From Moraxella sp. FZFQ2102 (GTDB lineage Bacteria > Pseudomonadota > Gammaproteobacteria > Pseudomonadales > Moraxellaceae): a stretch of DNA of 64,000 bases. Below, in pieces: positions 1-9,174 of the stretch (positions are counted from its first letter, which is position 1; every line of letters starts with the position of its first letter). The notes under the pieces are model-generated. The model worked only from the letters and a program-made list of their open reading frames with translations. It searched no databases and was not told where the DNA came from. The position numbers and the translations under genes are program-made. The DNA lies in the NCBI RefSeq assembly GCF_024137865.1, contig NZ_CP099960.1, forward strand, positions 1,674,001 to 1,738,000. Reading direction: 5' to 3'.

Positions 1-686
1 TTGACATGAATTTCTTGTATGCTTTGCATTTATTGGACTATGCCAAGCGTGCAGGCGTGTGGGTGGTCAACGATCCCTTGTCGGTCAAGGACTGCAACGA
101 AAAGCTATTCGCCACGCAGTTCAGCGACTTGATGAGTCCGACGATTGTCACCAATAAACAAGCGCATATCCGCGAATTTATCAAGACGCATGGCGATGTG
201 ATTGTCAAGCCGCTGGATGGTATGGGTGGCATGGGGATTTTTCGCTTGACCGCAGACAGCCCAAATATTGGCTCGACACTTGAGATGCTGACACAGCTTG
301 GCACAACGCCAATCATGGCACAAAAATTCATCCCTGCCATTACAGAAGGCGATAAGCGCGTGCTAATCGTGGGTGGTAAGCCTGTCGATTATTGCTTGGC
401 GCGCATTCCAAGCACGGGTGAGACGCGCGGGAATTTGGCGGCGGGCGGTCGTGGTGTTGCCATGCCGTTATCTGAGCGTGAAAGACAGCTTGCTGAGACG
501 ATTGTACCGATTTTACTGGAAAAAGGCTTGTATTTTGTCGGTTTGGATGTTATTGGCGGCTTAATTACCGAGATCAATGTCACAAGCCCAACTTGCGTGC
601 GTGAGATTGATGATCAATGTGGCACGCAGATTGCGGTGGATTTTATTGAATTTATCGAAAATAACATCGCGACCAAAGCGGCGTAA
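1..686 (+). CDS. gshB: Glutathione synthetase, 5' end outside window
   Basis: ATP-grasp ligase that joins gamma-glutamylcysteine and glycine to make glutathione in the cytosol. About 227 C-terminal residues are visible; the frame is open to the window edge, so the first Met seen is probably internal. Visible signatures are NEKLFATQFSDL, the ATP-grasp segment KPLDGMGGMGIF, the glycine-rich stretch ETRGNLAAGGRG and the metal/ATP-binding end LITEINVTSPT. These align by eye with the second half of E. coli GshB (about 316 residues). The next gene, murG, follows after a 125-base gap on the same strand. No defect is seen in the visible part. Confidence 0.95.
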   Translation, partial: DMNFLYALHLLDYAKRAGVWVVNDPLSVKDCNEKLFATQFSDLMSPTIVTNKQAHIREFIKTHGDVIVKPLDGMGGMGIFRLTADSPNIGSTLEMLTQLGTTPIMAQKFIPAITEGDKRVLIVGGKPVDYCLARIPSTGETRGNLAAGGRGVAMPLSERERQLAETIVPILLEKGLYFVGLDVIGGLITEINVTSPTCVREIDDQCGTQIAVDFIEFIENNIATKAA

Positions 687-811
687 ATGCTGCCCGATGA
701 CACTTGCCAACAATTTTTATTGACAAAAATCTAAACAAATTGTGCTTGAGTTTGGCAAAGAAGTCATTGAAAATAGATGCTTTTTTAGACAGTTAGACAG
801 CTGGAATGGTT

Positions 812-1906
812 ATGACAAAACAACTTAATGTCCTTATGATGGCGGCAGGTACAGGCGGTCATGTGTTTCCTGCCTTGGCGGTAGCCGATGAGCTGGCACG
901 CCGTGGTGCGACGATTCACTGGCTTGGCACGCCAACTGGCATGGAAAATGATCTGGTGGCAAAGCATGGCTATCAGATGCACCACATAGAGATGCAAGGA
1001 CTGCGCGGTAAGGGCTTGGCGCGCATGGTGAAATTACCATTTATGCTGTTTAAAGCAGTGATGCAAGCGCGTAAAATCATTCAAGAATATAACATCGATG
1101 TCGCGGTGGGTTTTGGCGGCTATGTCACCGCACCAGGTGGTCTTGCGGCAAAATTATCAAAAAAACCGCTGATCATCCATGAACAAAATGCCATCGTCGG
1201 TATGAGTAATAAAAACCTTGCGCGCCATGCTGATAAGGTGCTGCAAGCGTTCGATGGTGCGTTTGGGGCAGAATTTGCCAATAAGCTATTGACTGTGGGC
1301 AACCCTGTGCGCGATGCCATTGCCCAAATCGCATCACCTGATGTGCGCTATGTCGATGGCGATGAGTCACCGCTGAAAGTCTTGGTGGTGGGTGGTTCAC
1401 TGGGCGCGATGGCGATTAACCAAGCCATCGTTGAGATGCTTGATAAGATCAATCGCCCAATCAGTCTACGCCATCAATGCGGCAAGGACAATCACGAGCA
1501 GATGCTGGTGGCGTATTCACAAGCTGACATTGACCCGAATAAACACATCGTTGAACTAAAGCCATTTATCGATGATATGGCGGCAGCTTATGCGTGGGCG
1601 GATGTCATCGTCTGCCGTGCAGGTGCGCTGACGGTGACCGAGATTCAGACTGCAGGAGTGGCGGCAATTTTTGTGCCATTGCCACACGCGGTCGATGATC
1701 ACCAAACTGCCAATGCCAAGGTATTGGTCGATGCAGGCGCAGCAATCTTAATGCCGCAATCGACACTCAGCGGTGAGCTATTAGCCCAGACTTTAGATGG
1801 ATTGGATCGCAATAAATGCAAGCAAATGGCACAAATCGCGCGTACACAAGCCAAAGCAGATATTGCGCAGAATATTGCTGATTTGATCGAACAATCGGTT
1901 CGTTGA
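812..1906 (+). CDS. murG: MurG, lipid II-forming GlcNAc transferase
   Basis: Membrane-associated GT-B glycosyltransferase that adds GlcNAc from UDP-GlcNAc to lipid I, giving lipid II for peptidoglycan. The N-terminal motif GTGGHVFPALAVADEL is the lipid-carrier G-loop, and VVGGSLGA and the C-terminal donor-site region RAGALTVTEIQTAG are in order. The length (about 364 residues) is normal. An ATG two codons upstream (806) is possible. I prefer 812 because the GGA at 802-804 is then at a usable ribosome-binding distance. It heads the murG-murC-ddl run typical of the division and cell wall cluster. Confidence 0.96.
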   Translation: MTKQLNVLMMAAGTGGHVFPALAVADELARRGATIHWLGTPTGMENDLVAKHGYQMHHIEMQGLRGKGLARMVKLPFMLFKAVMQARKIIQEYNIDVAVGFGGYVTAPGGLAAKLSKKPLIIHEQNAIVGMSNKNLARHADKVLQAFDGAFGAEFANKLLTVGNPVRDAIAQIASPDVRYVDGDESPLKVLVVGGSLGAMAINQAIVEMLDKINRPISLRHQCGKDNHEQMLVAYSQADIDPNKHIVELKPFIDDMAAAYAWADVIVCRAGALTVTEIQTAGVAAIFVPLPHAVDDHQTANAKVLVDAGAAILMPQSTLSGELLAQTLDGLDRNKCKQMAQIARTQAKADIAQNIADLIEQSVR

Positions 1907-1980
1907 TTGTTAAAAAGTTTTAATAATCAAATGATATTTATTAAGTAATTAAACTTATTGTCAAACCCCAAGGAAACATC

Positions 1981-3414
1981 ATGTCCACCAATAAAACCTT
2001 ACCAAAACGCCTGATTGAAATCCCAGAAATGCGCCGCATTGAGACCATTCACTTTGTCGGTATCGGTGGTGCAGGGATGTGTGGTATCGCTGAAGTGCTT
2101 GCCAATCAGGGCTATAAGGTGACGGGTTCGGACATTAAGGCAAGCGTGGTGACTGAGCGTTTGGTGAGCCTTGGGGTGATTGTCTATATCGGACATAACG
2201 CCAGTAACATCGAGCAGGCGGATGTGGTCGTGGTGTCATCGGCGATTGACAAGACCAATCCAGAGATTCAAGCGGCATTGGCGGCGCGTCTGCCTGTGGT
2301 ACGCCGTGCCGATATGCTGGGTGAGTTGATGCGTTATCGCCACAGTATCGCGGTCGCTGGCGCGCATGGCAAGACCACGACCACCAGTATGCTGACGATG
2401 ATGCTGACCGAAGCAGGTCTTGATCCGACTTATGTGATTGGTGGTAAGCTGAATGCATCGGGCAAAAATGCTGCCCTTGGTCAGTCTCGTTATTTGGTGG
2501 CTGAAGCAGATGAGTCGGATGCGTCATTCTTATCATTGCGTCCAATGGCGGCGATCGTCACCAACATCGACGAAGACCACATGGATACTTATGAAGGCAG
2601 CTTTGAAAAACTTAAGCAAGCCTATATTCAGTTTTTACAAAATATGCCATTTTATGGCTTGGCGGCGATTTGTGGTGATGATGAAGTGCTGTTTGGCATG
2701 ATTGATGCCATTGCTCGTCCTGTGCTGACTTTCGGTCTAAAAGAGCATAACGATGTGCGCGCTGTCGATTTGTCAGTCGAAGGTACAAAGACGCACTTTA
2801 CCGTCCTGCGTAAAGATCGTGAGCCACTTACCTTGACTTTGAATATCCCTGGTGAGCATAATGTTTATAATGCTTTGGCTGCCATCACTTTGGCGACCGA
2901 TGAAGGGGTGGATGACGCTGCCATCATTCGTGCGCTTGAGAAATTTGCTGGCGTGGGCCGCCGTTTTGAAAAACAAGCACAAGTAGCGATCGATGATGGG
3001 GATGTGCTATTGATTGATGACTATGGACACCATCCAACAGAAGTAGCAGCGACGATTAAGGCGGCGCGCCAAAGCTATCCAGATCGCCGCTTGGTGATGA
3101 TGTTCCAGCCGCATCGCTACAGCCGTACGCGCGATTGCTTTGATGACTTTGTCGCGGTGCTGTCAGGTGTCGATGAGCTACTACTCTTGGATGTGTATTC
3201 AGCAGGAGAAGAGCCGATCGTTGGTGCTGATTCTAAGGCATTGGCGCGCAGTATTCGCCATCGCGGTCAAGTGGAGCCGACTTTGGTGGATAAGGCGGAG
3301 TTGTCTGCGACCATGCAGCGCGTGCTAAAAGCCAATGATTTATTGATCACCCAAGGCGCGGGTAATGTCGGTCAGATCTGCCTAGAGCTTCGCGATAATA
3401 ATTTATATCTATAA
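1981..3414 (+). CDS. murC: UDP-N-acetylmuramate--L-alanine ligase
   Basis: Cytosolic Mur ligase that adds L-Ala to UDP-MurNAc, the first step of stem-peptide synthesis. The 477 residues hold the N-terminal UDP-binding Rossmann segment [17 protein letters not shown], the ATP P-loop [12 protein letters not shown], the central [10 protein letters not shown] motif and the C-terminal [10 protein letters not shown]. All match MurC rather than MurD, E or F. The start has a clear AAGGAAA ribosome site 5 bases upstream. It lies between murG and ddl on one strand, probably co-transcribed. Confidence 0.97.
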   Translation: MSTNKTLPKRLIEIPEMRRIETIHFVGIGGAGMCGIAEVLANQGYKVTGSDIKASVVTERLVSLGVIVYIGHNASNIEQADVVVVSSAIDKTNPEIQAALAARLPVVRRADMLGELMRYRHSIAVAGAHGKTTTTSMLTMMLTEAGLDPTYVIGGKLNASGKNAALGQSRYLVAEADESDASFLSLRPMAAIVTNIDEDHMDTYEGSFEKLKQAYIQFLQNMPFYGLAAICGDDEVLFGMIDAIARPVLTFGLKEHNDVRAVDLSVEGTKTHFTVLRKDREPLTLTLNIPGEHNVYNALAAITLATDEGVDDAAIIRALEKFAGVGRRFEKQAQVAIDDGDVLLIDDYGHHPTEVAATIKAARQSYPDRRLVMMFQPHRYSRTRDCFDDFVAVLSGVDELLLLDVYSAGEEPIVGADSKALARSIRHRGQVEPTLVDKAELSATMQRVLKANDLLITQGAGNVGQICLELRDNNLYL

Positions 3415-3452
3415 TTTTGATAAATTTAAAATTCATTAATTGAGAGCATAAC

Positions 3453-4364
3453 ATGAGCATTGATGTAAAACAATTTGGCAAGGTAGCGGTCGTTTGTGGC
3501 GGTTTTAGCAGTGAGCGCGAAGTCTCGCTCAATAGTGGCAAGGCTGTTCTAGCGGCACTACTTGCCAAGGGTGTGGATGCGCATCATTTTGACCCACAAG
3601 AAACCGACATCTCAAAGCTGCGTGAATATGACCGTGTGTTCAATGTGCTACATGGCACCTTTGGCGAAGATGGTAGCCTACAAGGCGTGCTGGATGGTTT
3701 TAATATTCCTTATACGGGCTGTGGCGTGTTGGCGTCTGCCATTGCGATGGATAAGTTTCGCTGCCGCTTGATCTGGCAAGGTTTTAATCTACCAAATGTG
3801 CCATATGTGGTGCTAGACGATGACAGTGATTTTGATGCGGTGGAGCGTGAATTCGGCTTACCATTGTTTGTTAAGCCTGCTGCAGAAGGCTCAAGCGTGG
3901 GCGTGGTGATGGTCGAAGAAGCAGGCGGTCTTGCTAAGGTCTATCCGACGCTCAAGCAGTATCATGGCGCGATCTTGGCCGAACCTGCGATCACAGGTGG
4001 TGAGTATGCGTGCTCGCTATTGGGTGATGAAGCTTTGCCAAGCATTCGCATCATTCCAACAGGTAAGTTTTATGACTATGAAGCCAAATACCTGCGCAAT
4101 GACACCACTTATCAATGCCCATCAGATCTGACCGCTGAGCAAGAGCGCGAGATGCAAGACATTGCCAAGCGTGCCTTTGCTGCCATCGGCGGTCGTGGCT
4201 GGTCGCGTGTGGATTTCCTAAAAAGTGATGATGGCAAGCTGTATTTATTGGAGCTGAACACCGTACCAGGTATGACTGATCACAGCCTTGTGCCAATGGC
4301 AGCAAAAGCGCGCGGTATTGATTTTGAAAGCTTGTGCGTTGAGATTTTGGCACAGACTTTATAA
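3453..4364 (+). CDS. ddlB: D-alanine--D-alanine ligase
   Basis: ATP-grasp enzyme that makes the D-Ala-D-Ala dipeptide used by MurF. At 303 residues it is the size of the short DdlB type found in mur/fts clusters. Visible motifs are VVCGGFSSEREVSLNSG near the N-terminus, VKPAAEGSSVGV in the ATP-binding lid and LLELNTVPGMTDHSL at the C-terminus, which carries the Mg-binding Glu/Asn and the serine loop. GAGAG precedes the ATG. It closes the mur unit: a strong hairpin terminator follows within 40 bases. Confidence 0.97.
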   Translation: MSIDVKQFGKVAVVCGGFSSEREVSLNSGKAVLAALLAKGVDAHHFDPQETDISKLREYDRVFNVLHGTFGEDGSLQGVLDGFNIPYTGCGVLASAIAMDKFRCRLIWQGFNLPNVPYVVLDDDSDFDAVEREFGLPLFVKPAAEGSSVGVVMVEEAGGLAKVYPTLKQYHGAILAEPAITGGEYACSLLGDEALPSIRIIPTGKFYDYEAKYLRNDTTYQCPSDLTAEQEREMQDIAKRAFAAIGGRGWSRVDFLKSDDGKLYLLELNTVPGMTDHSLVPMAAKARGIDFESLCVEILAQTL

Positions 4365-4401
4365 TCTAAAATTTTAATCAGTTTATAGATTATTATTAAT
4401 A

Positions 4402-4437
4402 AAACCCATCATTGTGCAGCGATGATGGGTTTTTTTG
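4402..4437 (+). terminator. Rho-independent terminator after ddl
   Basis: Inverted repeat CCCATCAT / ATGATGGG with a loop of about 9 bases, followed by seven T. It separates murG-murC-ddl from ftsQ-ftsA-ftsZ, so ftsQ should have its own promoter in the following 185 bases. Confidence 0.85.
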
Positions 4438-4621
4438 TGCAAAATGGGCAATTAAAATGTAACTTGATGTAAAATCTAGATTTATTTGATGAATTTTTTG
4501 CCTTTATCGCTTTTACTTATAAGCAAAATTGGGTATCATATGCTAATTTTCCCTAAGAATTTTGTTGCCTGACTGTGGCGCGCCATTCGCAGCAACTATA
4601 ATGTAGTTAAGCTTAAATTTC

Positions 4622-5344
4622 ATGATCGATTTTCCTACAAAAACAGCACAAATCAAAGCTTGGCAATGGCAAGTTTTCGCTGTATTTTGTACTGCAGCGG
4701 TGGTTGCGGCATTGATCTATTTGGCAACCACCGCCAAGCCGAATTATATCCGTGTCAATCCTGAAGGCTTGAGCGCATCTGAAGTGGCGTCACTACAGGC
4801 GCAAGTCGATCAGTTGGGTGCGGTGCGATTTTTTGGTGCGAATTTATCCAGTATTCACCAAGCGGTCAGTCAGCTGTCTTGGATCGATAGCGCAAGCGTC
4901 TATCGCGACTGGAATCAAGGCATCATGGTCAGTGCCAAGCCGCGCATCGCAGTAGCGAACTTCGGCAGTGAGCAGATGCTCGATGGCAATGGCGTGGTGT
5001 TCACCCCTGCCGATCCTAAGGCGGTGATGAATAAAGATCTTGCCAATCTGTACAGCCGTCCGAGCGAAGCGCCTGATGTGATCAAAAAAATGCGCCGTAT
5101 CAATCTGTGGTTTGCGCCGCTTGGACTGCACGCGGTGGATTTGATTTTGACGCCGCGTCAGACTTGGGTCGTGGTTTTTGATAATGGGATGCGTGTCGTG
5201 GTCGATCATGATAATGCCGAACAAAAAATCTACAACTTATCTGTGCAGCTTGCGACGAATTTAAAAGATGAGATTGGTAAAATCGCATCGGTGGATCTGC
5301 GTTACAAGAACGGCTTTAGCGTTGCTTATCGTCATCGCGGTTAA
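4622..5344 (+). CDS. ftsQ: Cell division protein FtsQ
   Basis: Bitopic inner-membrane divisome protein linking early and late division proteins through FtsB/FtsL. A short cytoplasmic N-terminus is followed by one membrane helix (about residues 17-37, FAVFCTAAVVAALIYLA). Then comes a POTRA-like domain (YIRVNPEGLSASEVASLQ) and the beta domain with WIDSASVYRDWNQGIMVSAKPRIAVA. The 240 residues are slightly short compared with E. coli (276). The position between ddl and ftsA supports the call. It follows a terminator, so transcription must restart in the 4440-4620 gap. Confidence 0.9.
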   Translation: MIDFPTKTAQIKAWQWQVFAVFCTAAVVAALIYLATTAKPNYIRVNPEGLSASEVASLQAQVDQLGAVRFFGANLSSIHQAVSQLSWIDSASVYRDWNQGIMVSAKPRIAVANFGSEQMLDGNGVVFTPADPKAVMNKDLANLYSRPSEAPDVIKKMRRINLWFAPLGLHAVDLILTPRQTWVVVFDNGMRVVVDHDNAEQKIYNLSVQLATNLKDEIGKIASVDLRYKNGFSVAYRHRG

Positions 5345-5429
5345 GTGCAGCGATTGGTTGATAAGAGTGATGCCAATTTGTGTGAATTTTTAAACATTTT
5401 GTGCGATTATATTTGAGAAACGAATAACT

Positions 5430-6725
5430 ATGTCAAACTTGCAAGCGGTCATACACATCAGCTCATCTGCTGTATGCACCGTGATTGGTCAAATCGAGCA
5501 TACCAGTGATGGCAATCGCCCAAAGATCATGGCGGTGGGGCTTGCGCATACGGATGCCTTTAGCCAAGGTCAAATCGTCCATCGAGAGCATCTGCGCCAA
5601 GCGGTGCATAAGTCGCTACAAGAAGCGATGGATATGTCAGGCACAAAGATTTATACGCCGATTGTATCATATGCCACGCCGCTGATGGTGGCAGAAAATG
5701 ATATGCGCCAAATCACCATCGAGCACAGCGAAGGCATTATCCACGCCCAAGATCTGTACCGCGCCCAAGCTGAAGTCAAGCAAGCGCTTCATGAACAAGA
5801 TCGAGCCATGCTCCAAAGCTGTCAGCAGATGGTCTGCCTTGAAAATGATGAGCAGGTACTTGATCCGATCGGTCTGCGCTCAAAGCACATCCGAGTATTT
5901 AGCCATGTGATGAGCGTGCCGACGACCGCACAGCAGCAGATCATGGATCTATTGATTGGTAATGACATCGAAGATGCGATCACGGTATTTGATGGTGTGG
6001 CGGGTACGCATTATACCTTAACCGAGAACGAAAAGCGCCAAGGCGTGTGCTATATCGACATCGGCGCGACCATGACTAAGGTGTGCGTATATCACGAAGG
6101 TCTATTGGTGTTCAGTGACTGTATCGCGGTCGGTGGTCAGTCGGTGGATTTGGACATTGCCAAAGAATGTGGTGTCGCACTTGGTGATGCTGACAGCTTC
6201 AAGCGTCAAGAAGGCACGCTCAATAGCGAACGCCACAGCCCTGGTTCTCATGTGATTTATAAAAAAGGCAGTAAGCACGAAAAAACCATGCTGCGCCGTG
6301 AGTTAAACCAAGTCATCGAAGCGCGCTATTATGCGATCTTTAGCGAAGTGTTCGACCGTGTGACCAAGGCAGGATTGTTCCATCTGATCGATGCGGGCGT
6401 GGTACTGGCAGGCGGCGCGACGCAGATGGATGGCTTGACTGGATTTTTGCGCGCACAGTTTGGTGTGCTTGCGCGTCGTGTTACTGCACCGACCAATATT
6501 GCCTTTGACCCAAATCATCTGAGCGATGATATTATTCAGTTGATTAAGAAGCACTTGGCGGATAATACCATGCATTCAGCGATTGGTTTGTTGATGTTCA
6601 GCGGTAGTGATCAGTTCGCGCGCGATCAGCAAATTGATTTGGTGGTTGATGATGCACCGCCGATTTGGGAGTCTTGGCTGAAGACTTGTAAGCGATGGCT
6701 TGCGGTGTTAAAAAAATTTTCTTAA
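5430..6725 (+). CDS. ftsA: Cell division protein FtsA
   Basis: Actin-like ATPase that anchors FtsZ to the membrane and recruits later division proteins. The 431 residues include the phosphate-binding segment CYIDIGATMTKVCVY, the second nucleotide loop GVVLAGGATQMDGL, and a C-terminal amphipathic helix (WLKTCKRWLAVLKKF) that fits the family's membrane-targeting sequence. The family's extra 1C domain lies between the two halves. ftsQ lies 85 bases upstream and ftsZ follows after about 180 bases. Confidence 0.95.
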   Translation: MSNLQAVIHISSSAVCTVIGQIEHTSDGNRPKIMAVGLAHTDAFSQGQIVHREHLRQAVHKSLQEAMDMSGTKIYTPIVSYATPLMVAENDMRQITIEHSEGIIHAQDLYRAQAEVKQALHEQDRAMLQSCQQMVCLENDEQVLDPIGLRSKHIRVFSHVMSVPTTAQQQIMDLLIGNDIEDAITVFDGVAGTHYTLTENEKRQGVCYIDIGATMTKVCVYHEGLLVFSDCIAVGGQSVDLDIAKECGVALGDADSFKRQEGTLNSERHSPGSHVIYKKGSKHEKTMLRRELNQVIEARYYAIFSEVFDRVTKAGLFHLIDAGVVLAGGATQMDGLTGFLRAQFGVLARRVTAPTNIAFDPNHLSDDIIQLIKKHLADNTMHSAIGLLMFSGSDQFARDQQIDLVVDDAPPIWESWLKTCKRWLAVLKKFS

Positions 6726-6904
6726 TTAAATTGCCAAATTGTCTATCAAATGCGATAATTGTCGTATGAGAATATGTCAGGCGGTTATTGATTGATTAGC
6801 TTGTATAAATATTGTACACCAAGGCTGGTGACAATGGGCAAGATGGTCAAAGTGGCGCAAAACTTTGTTTTTATAATCGGATTTATCAAATATCGGAGTA
6901 GCTT

Positions 6905-8050
6905 ATGAAATTTGGAATGGCAGATGAGTTTCAGCCAGACTTGGGCAATGGTCAAGCACGCATCATCGTATTCGGTGTTGGCGGTGGCGGTGGTAATGCC
7001 GTTGAGCACATGGTTAATCAAAATGTCAAAGGCATCACCTTTGTGTGTGCCAACACTGATTTACAGGCATTGAATGCATTATCAGCACCAAACAAAATCC
7101 AAATCGGTGCAGAATTGACTGGCGGCTTGGGCGCGGGTGCTGATCCTGAAGTGGGTCGCAGTTCTGCTGAGAGCAATGAAGATGAAATCCGCTCAATGCT
7201 ACAAGGTTACAACATGGTATTCATCACCGCAGGTATGGGCGGTGGTACAGGTACAGGTGCAGCACCAGTGGTTGCGCGTATTGCCAAAGAAATGGGCATC
7301 TTGACCGTCGCTGTCGTGACCACGCCATTTACTTTTGAAGGTAAGCGCCGTGCAGCAGCAGCAAAGAGTGGTATTGATGCTTTGTCTCAATATGTTGATT
7401 CGATCATTACCATCCCTAATGACAAGCTGACTCAAGCTTTCCGTAATCTATCAATGCGTGACGCATTCAAAAAAGCAGACGATGTCTTGCTATACGCGGT
7501 AAACGGTTTGACAGAAACCATCATCAACCCAGGTTTGATTAACATCGACTTTAACGATGTTAAGACAGCGATGACTGCTAAGGGTCATGCGATGATGGGT
7601 ATTGGTCGTGCTAGCGGTAACGATCGTGCTGCCGAAGCGATGGAAAAAGCCATCCGCTCTCCACTACTTGACGATCTAAACCTGCGCAATGCACAGGGCT
7701 TGATCATCAACATCATCGGTAATGGTGTCAGTATGGATGAAGTGATGGCGATCGTTGCCAAAGGTGAAGAGATGATGGCGGACGATGCGCATGTCTTCTA
7801 TGGTTATGTGGACGATCCAGAGATGGAAGATGAAATCCATGTGACTGTGGTGGCGACTGGCTTGACTGTCAATGCGCGCCCAGCAGCGGCGCAGCCTGCA
7901 GCACAAGCTCAGCAAGCACAGCAGCTTGCCAGCCATACCAGCGCATTGGCACAACAAGCTGCCGCGCCAGAACAAGCGCGTCCGGGTGCACCAAAGCCAA
8001 TCAGCGTCGGTAGCTACCTACAGCAACAACAGCAATTGAAAAACAACTGA
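6905..8050 (+). CDS. ftsZ: Cell division GTPase FtsZ
   Basis: Tubulin-like GTPase that forms the cytokinetic ring. In order: the N-terminal [13 protein letters not shown], the tubulin signature [13 protein letters not shown], the T7 loop NIDFNDVKT, an Ala/Gln-rich disordered linker from about residue 318, and a C-terminal tail ([13 protein letters not shown]) in the place of the peptide that binds FtsA and ZipA. The 381 residues are normal. A GGAG site lies 7 bases before the ATG. A hairpin with a long T run follows and ends the fts unit. Confidence 0.98.
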   Translation: MKFGMADEFQPDLGNGQARIIVFGVGGGGGNAVEHMVNQNVKGITFVCANTDLQALNALSAPNKIQIGAELTGGLGAGADPEVGRSSAESNEDEIRSMLQGYNMVFITAGMGGGTGTGAAPVVARIAKEMGILTVAVVTTPFTFEGKRRAAAAKSGIDALSQYVDSIITIPNDKLTQAFRNLSMRDAFKKADDVLLYAVNGLTETIINPGLINIDFNDVKTAMTAKGHAMMGIGRASGNDRAAEAMEKAIRSPLLDDLNLRNAQGLIINIIGNGVSMDEVMAIVAKGEEMMADDAHVFYGYVDDPEMEDEIHVTVVATGLTVNARPAAAQPAAQAQQAQQLASHTSALAQQAAAPEQARPGAPKPISVGSYLQQQQQLKNN

Positions 8051-8062
8051 TTTTTCAAAGAA

Positions 8063-8104
8063 AAACAGGGCTCTACCAACAAGGTGGGGCTTTGTTTTTT
8101 TTTT
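8063..8104 (+). terminator. Terminator after ftsZ
   Basis: Imperfect stem (AAACAGGGCTCTACC paired with GGTGGGGCTTTGTTT, using G-U pairs) around AACAA, then about ten T. It overlaps the first possible upstream Met of the next frame, which argues for the later start of that gene. Confidence 0.7.
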
Positions 8105-8122
8105 GATGGGATAAATGCAGCT

Positions 8123-9019
8123 ATGCAAAAATACGATTTACATGCGCACAGTACTTGTTCTGATGGTACGAATACGCCCACTGAACTTTTGCATAAGGTC
8201 AAGACAGCAGGCATTGATGTCTTTGCATTGACCGATCATGACACTGTTGCAGGGCTAGATGAAGCGCGCGCGGCGGCTGATGCATTGGGTGTGCGCTTGA
8301 TTCATGGTGTTGAGATCAGTTGTGCGCACAGTCTAAGCGGTGGCTATGGCATTCATCGCGAAATTGATAAGGTGATCCATGTCGTGGCACTGGACTTTGA
8401 TGATACCGATAAAATGCACACGGCATTACAAGTACTGCAAGACAGTCGCCATACGCGTGGTGCACAGATGGTGGCAAAGCTTGCTGCACTACTGAGCCAT
8501 GACGATACTGATACATCGGCATTACAAGACAAGCTGTGGCAAGCGGTGCTAGAAAAGGCAGGGGGTAATGCGCGAGCAGTTGGGCGTGCGCACATCGGTC
8601 AGGTGCTGTATGAGCTTGGCTTTGTGCCGAGCGTGCAAGCGGCATTTGATAAATATTTGGCAGATAATAAGCCTGCCTATGTCGCGATCGAGACCATCAG
8701 TATGGCAGATACCATCAAGCTGATCCATGACTGCGGCGGACTTGCGGTGTTGGCACATCCGACGCGCTATAAGCTATCATCGACACGCACCCAAAGGCTG
8801 ATCAGTGATTTTGCGCTGCTTGGTGGCGATGCTTGCGAGCTGCCAAATAACGAGCCACTCAGCACAATTGATATGGTATCACGCGCCATTGCCAAGCATG
8901 ATCTTTTGGTCTCGGTGGGTAGTGATTTTCACGGTAGTAATATGCCGTGGCGCAAGCTTGGGGCGACCAGTAGCTTGCGCAGTGGACAGGTGGGTGTTTG
9001 GTCAAGATTTCGTGAGTAG
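8123..9019 (+). CDS. PHP-domain phosphoesterase, YciV/RNase AM-like
   Basis: Metal-dependent phosphoesterase of the PHP superfamily. The N-terminus YDLHAHSTCSDGTNTP has the HxH and downstream Asp ligands, FALTDHDTVAG gives the next metal site, VLAHPTRYKL follows near residue 215, and VGSDFHG closes the active site. The family includes E. coli YciV (RNase AM / nucleoside-bisphosphate phosphatase), which trims RNA 5' ends. About 298 residues from the chosen ATG match the family length. An ATG 13 codons upstream lies inside the ftsZ terminator and is unlikely. Exact substrate is not decided by the sequence. Confidence 0.85.
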   Translation: MQKYDLHAHSTCSDGTNTPTELLHKVKTAGIDVFALTDHDTVAGLDEARAAADALGVRLIHGVEISCAHSLSGGYGIHREIDKVIHVVALDFDDTDKMHTALQVLQDSRHTRGAQMVAKLAALLSHDDTDTSALQDKLWQAVLEKAGGNARAVGRAHIGQVLYELGFVPSVQAAFDKYLADNKPAYVAIETISMADTIKLIHDCGGLAVLAHPTRYKLSSTRTQRLISDFALLGGDACELPNNEPLSTIDMVSRAIAKHDLLVSVGSDFHGSNMPWRKLGATSSLRSGQVGVWSRFRE

Positions 9020-9107
9020 TTTAAAAGCGGTTTTGACTTTACCAAGTTATGATTATTTTACCAACTTGACCAATAAGACATTTAACCATTTAACCAGTTA
9101 ATAAGTT

Positions 9108-9150
9108 TAAAAAAATCGCCACAGCATCAAACCGTGGCGATTTTTCTTTG
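9108..9150. terminator. Bidirectional terminator between convergent genes
   Basis: AAAAATCGCCAC / GTGGCGATTTTT stem with an 11-base loop, A-rich on one side and T-rich on the other. It is placed between the plus-strand PHP gene and the minus-strand transglycosylase, so it can stop both transcripts. Confidence 0.85.
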
Positions 9151-9174
9151 GATTTAACCAGTCAATTTCACTGA

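Noticed and set aside
2135..2545. 136-residue frame antisense to murC
   Set aside because: It lies wholly inside murC, whose motifs are all intact, and has no recognisable domain or ribosome site.
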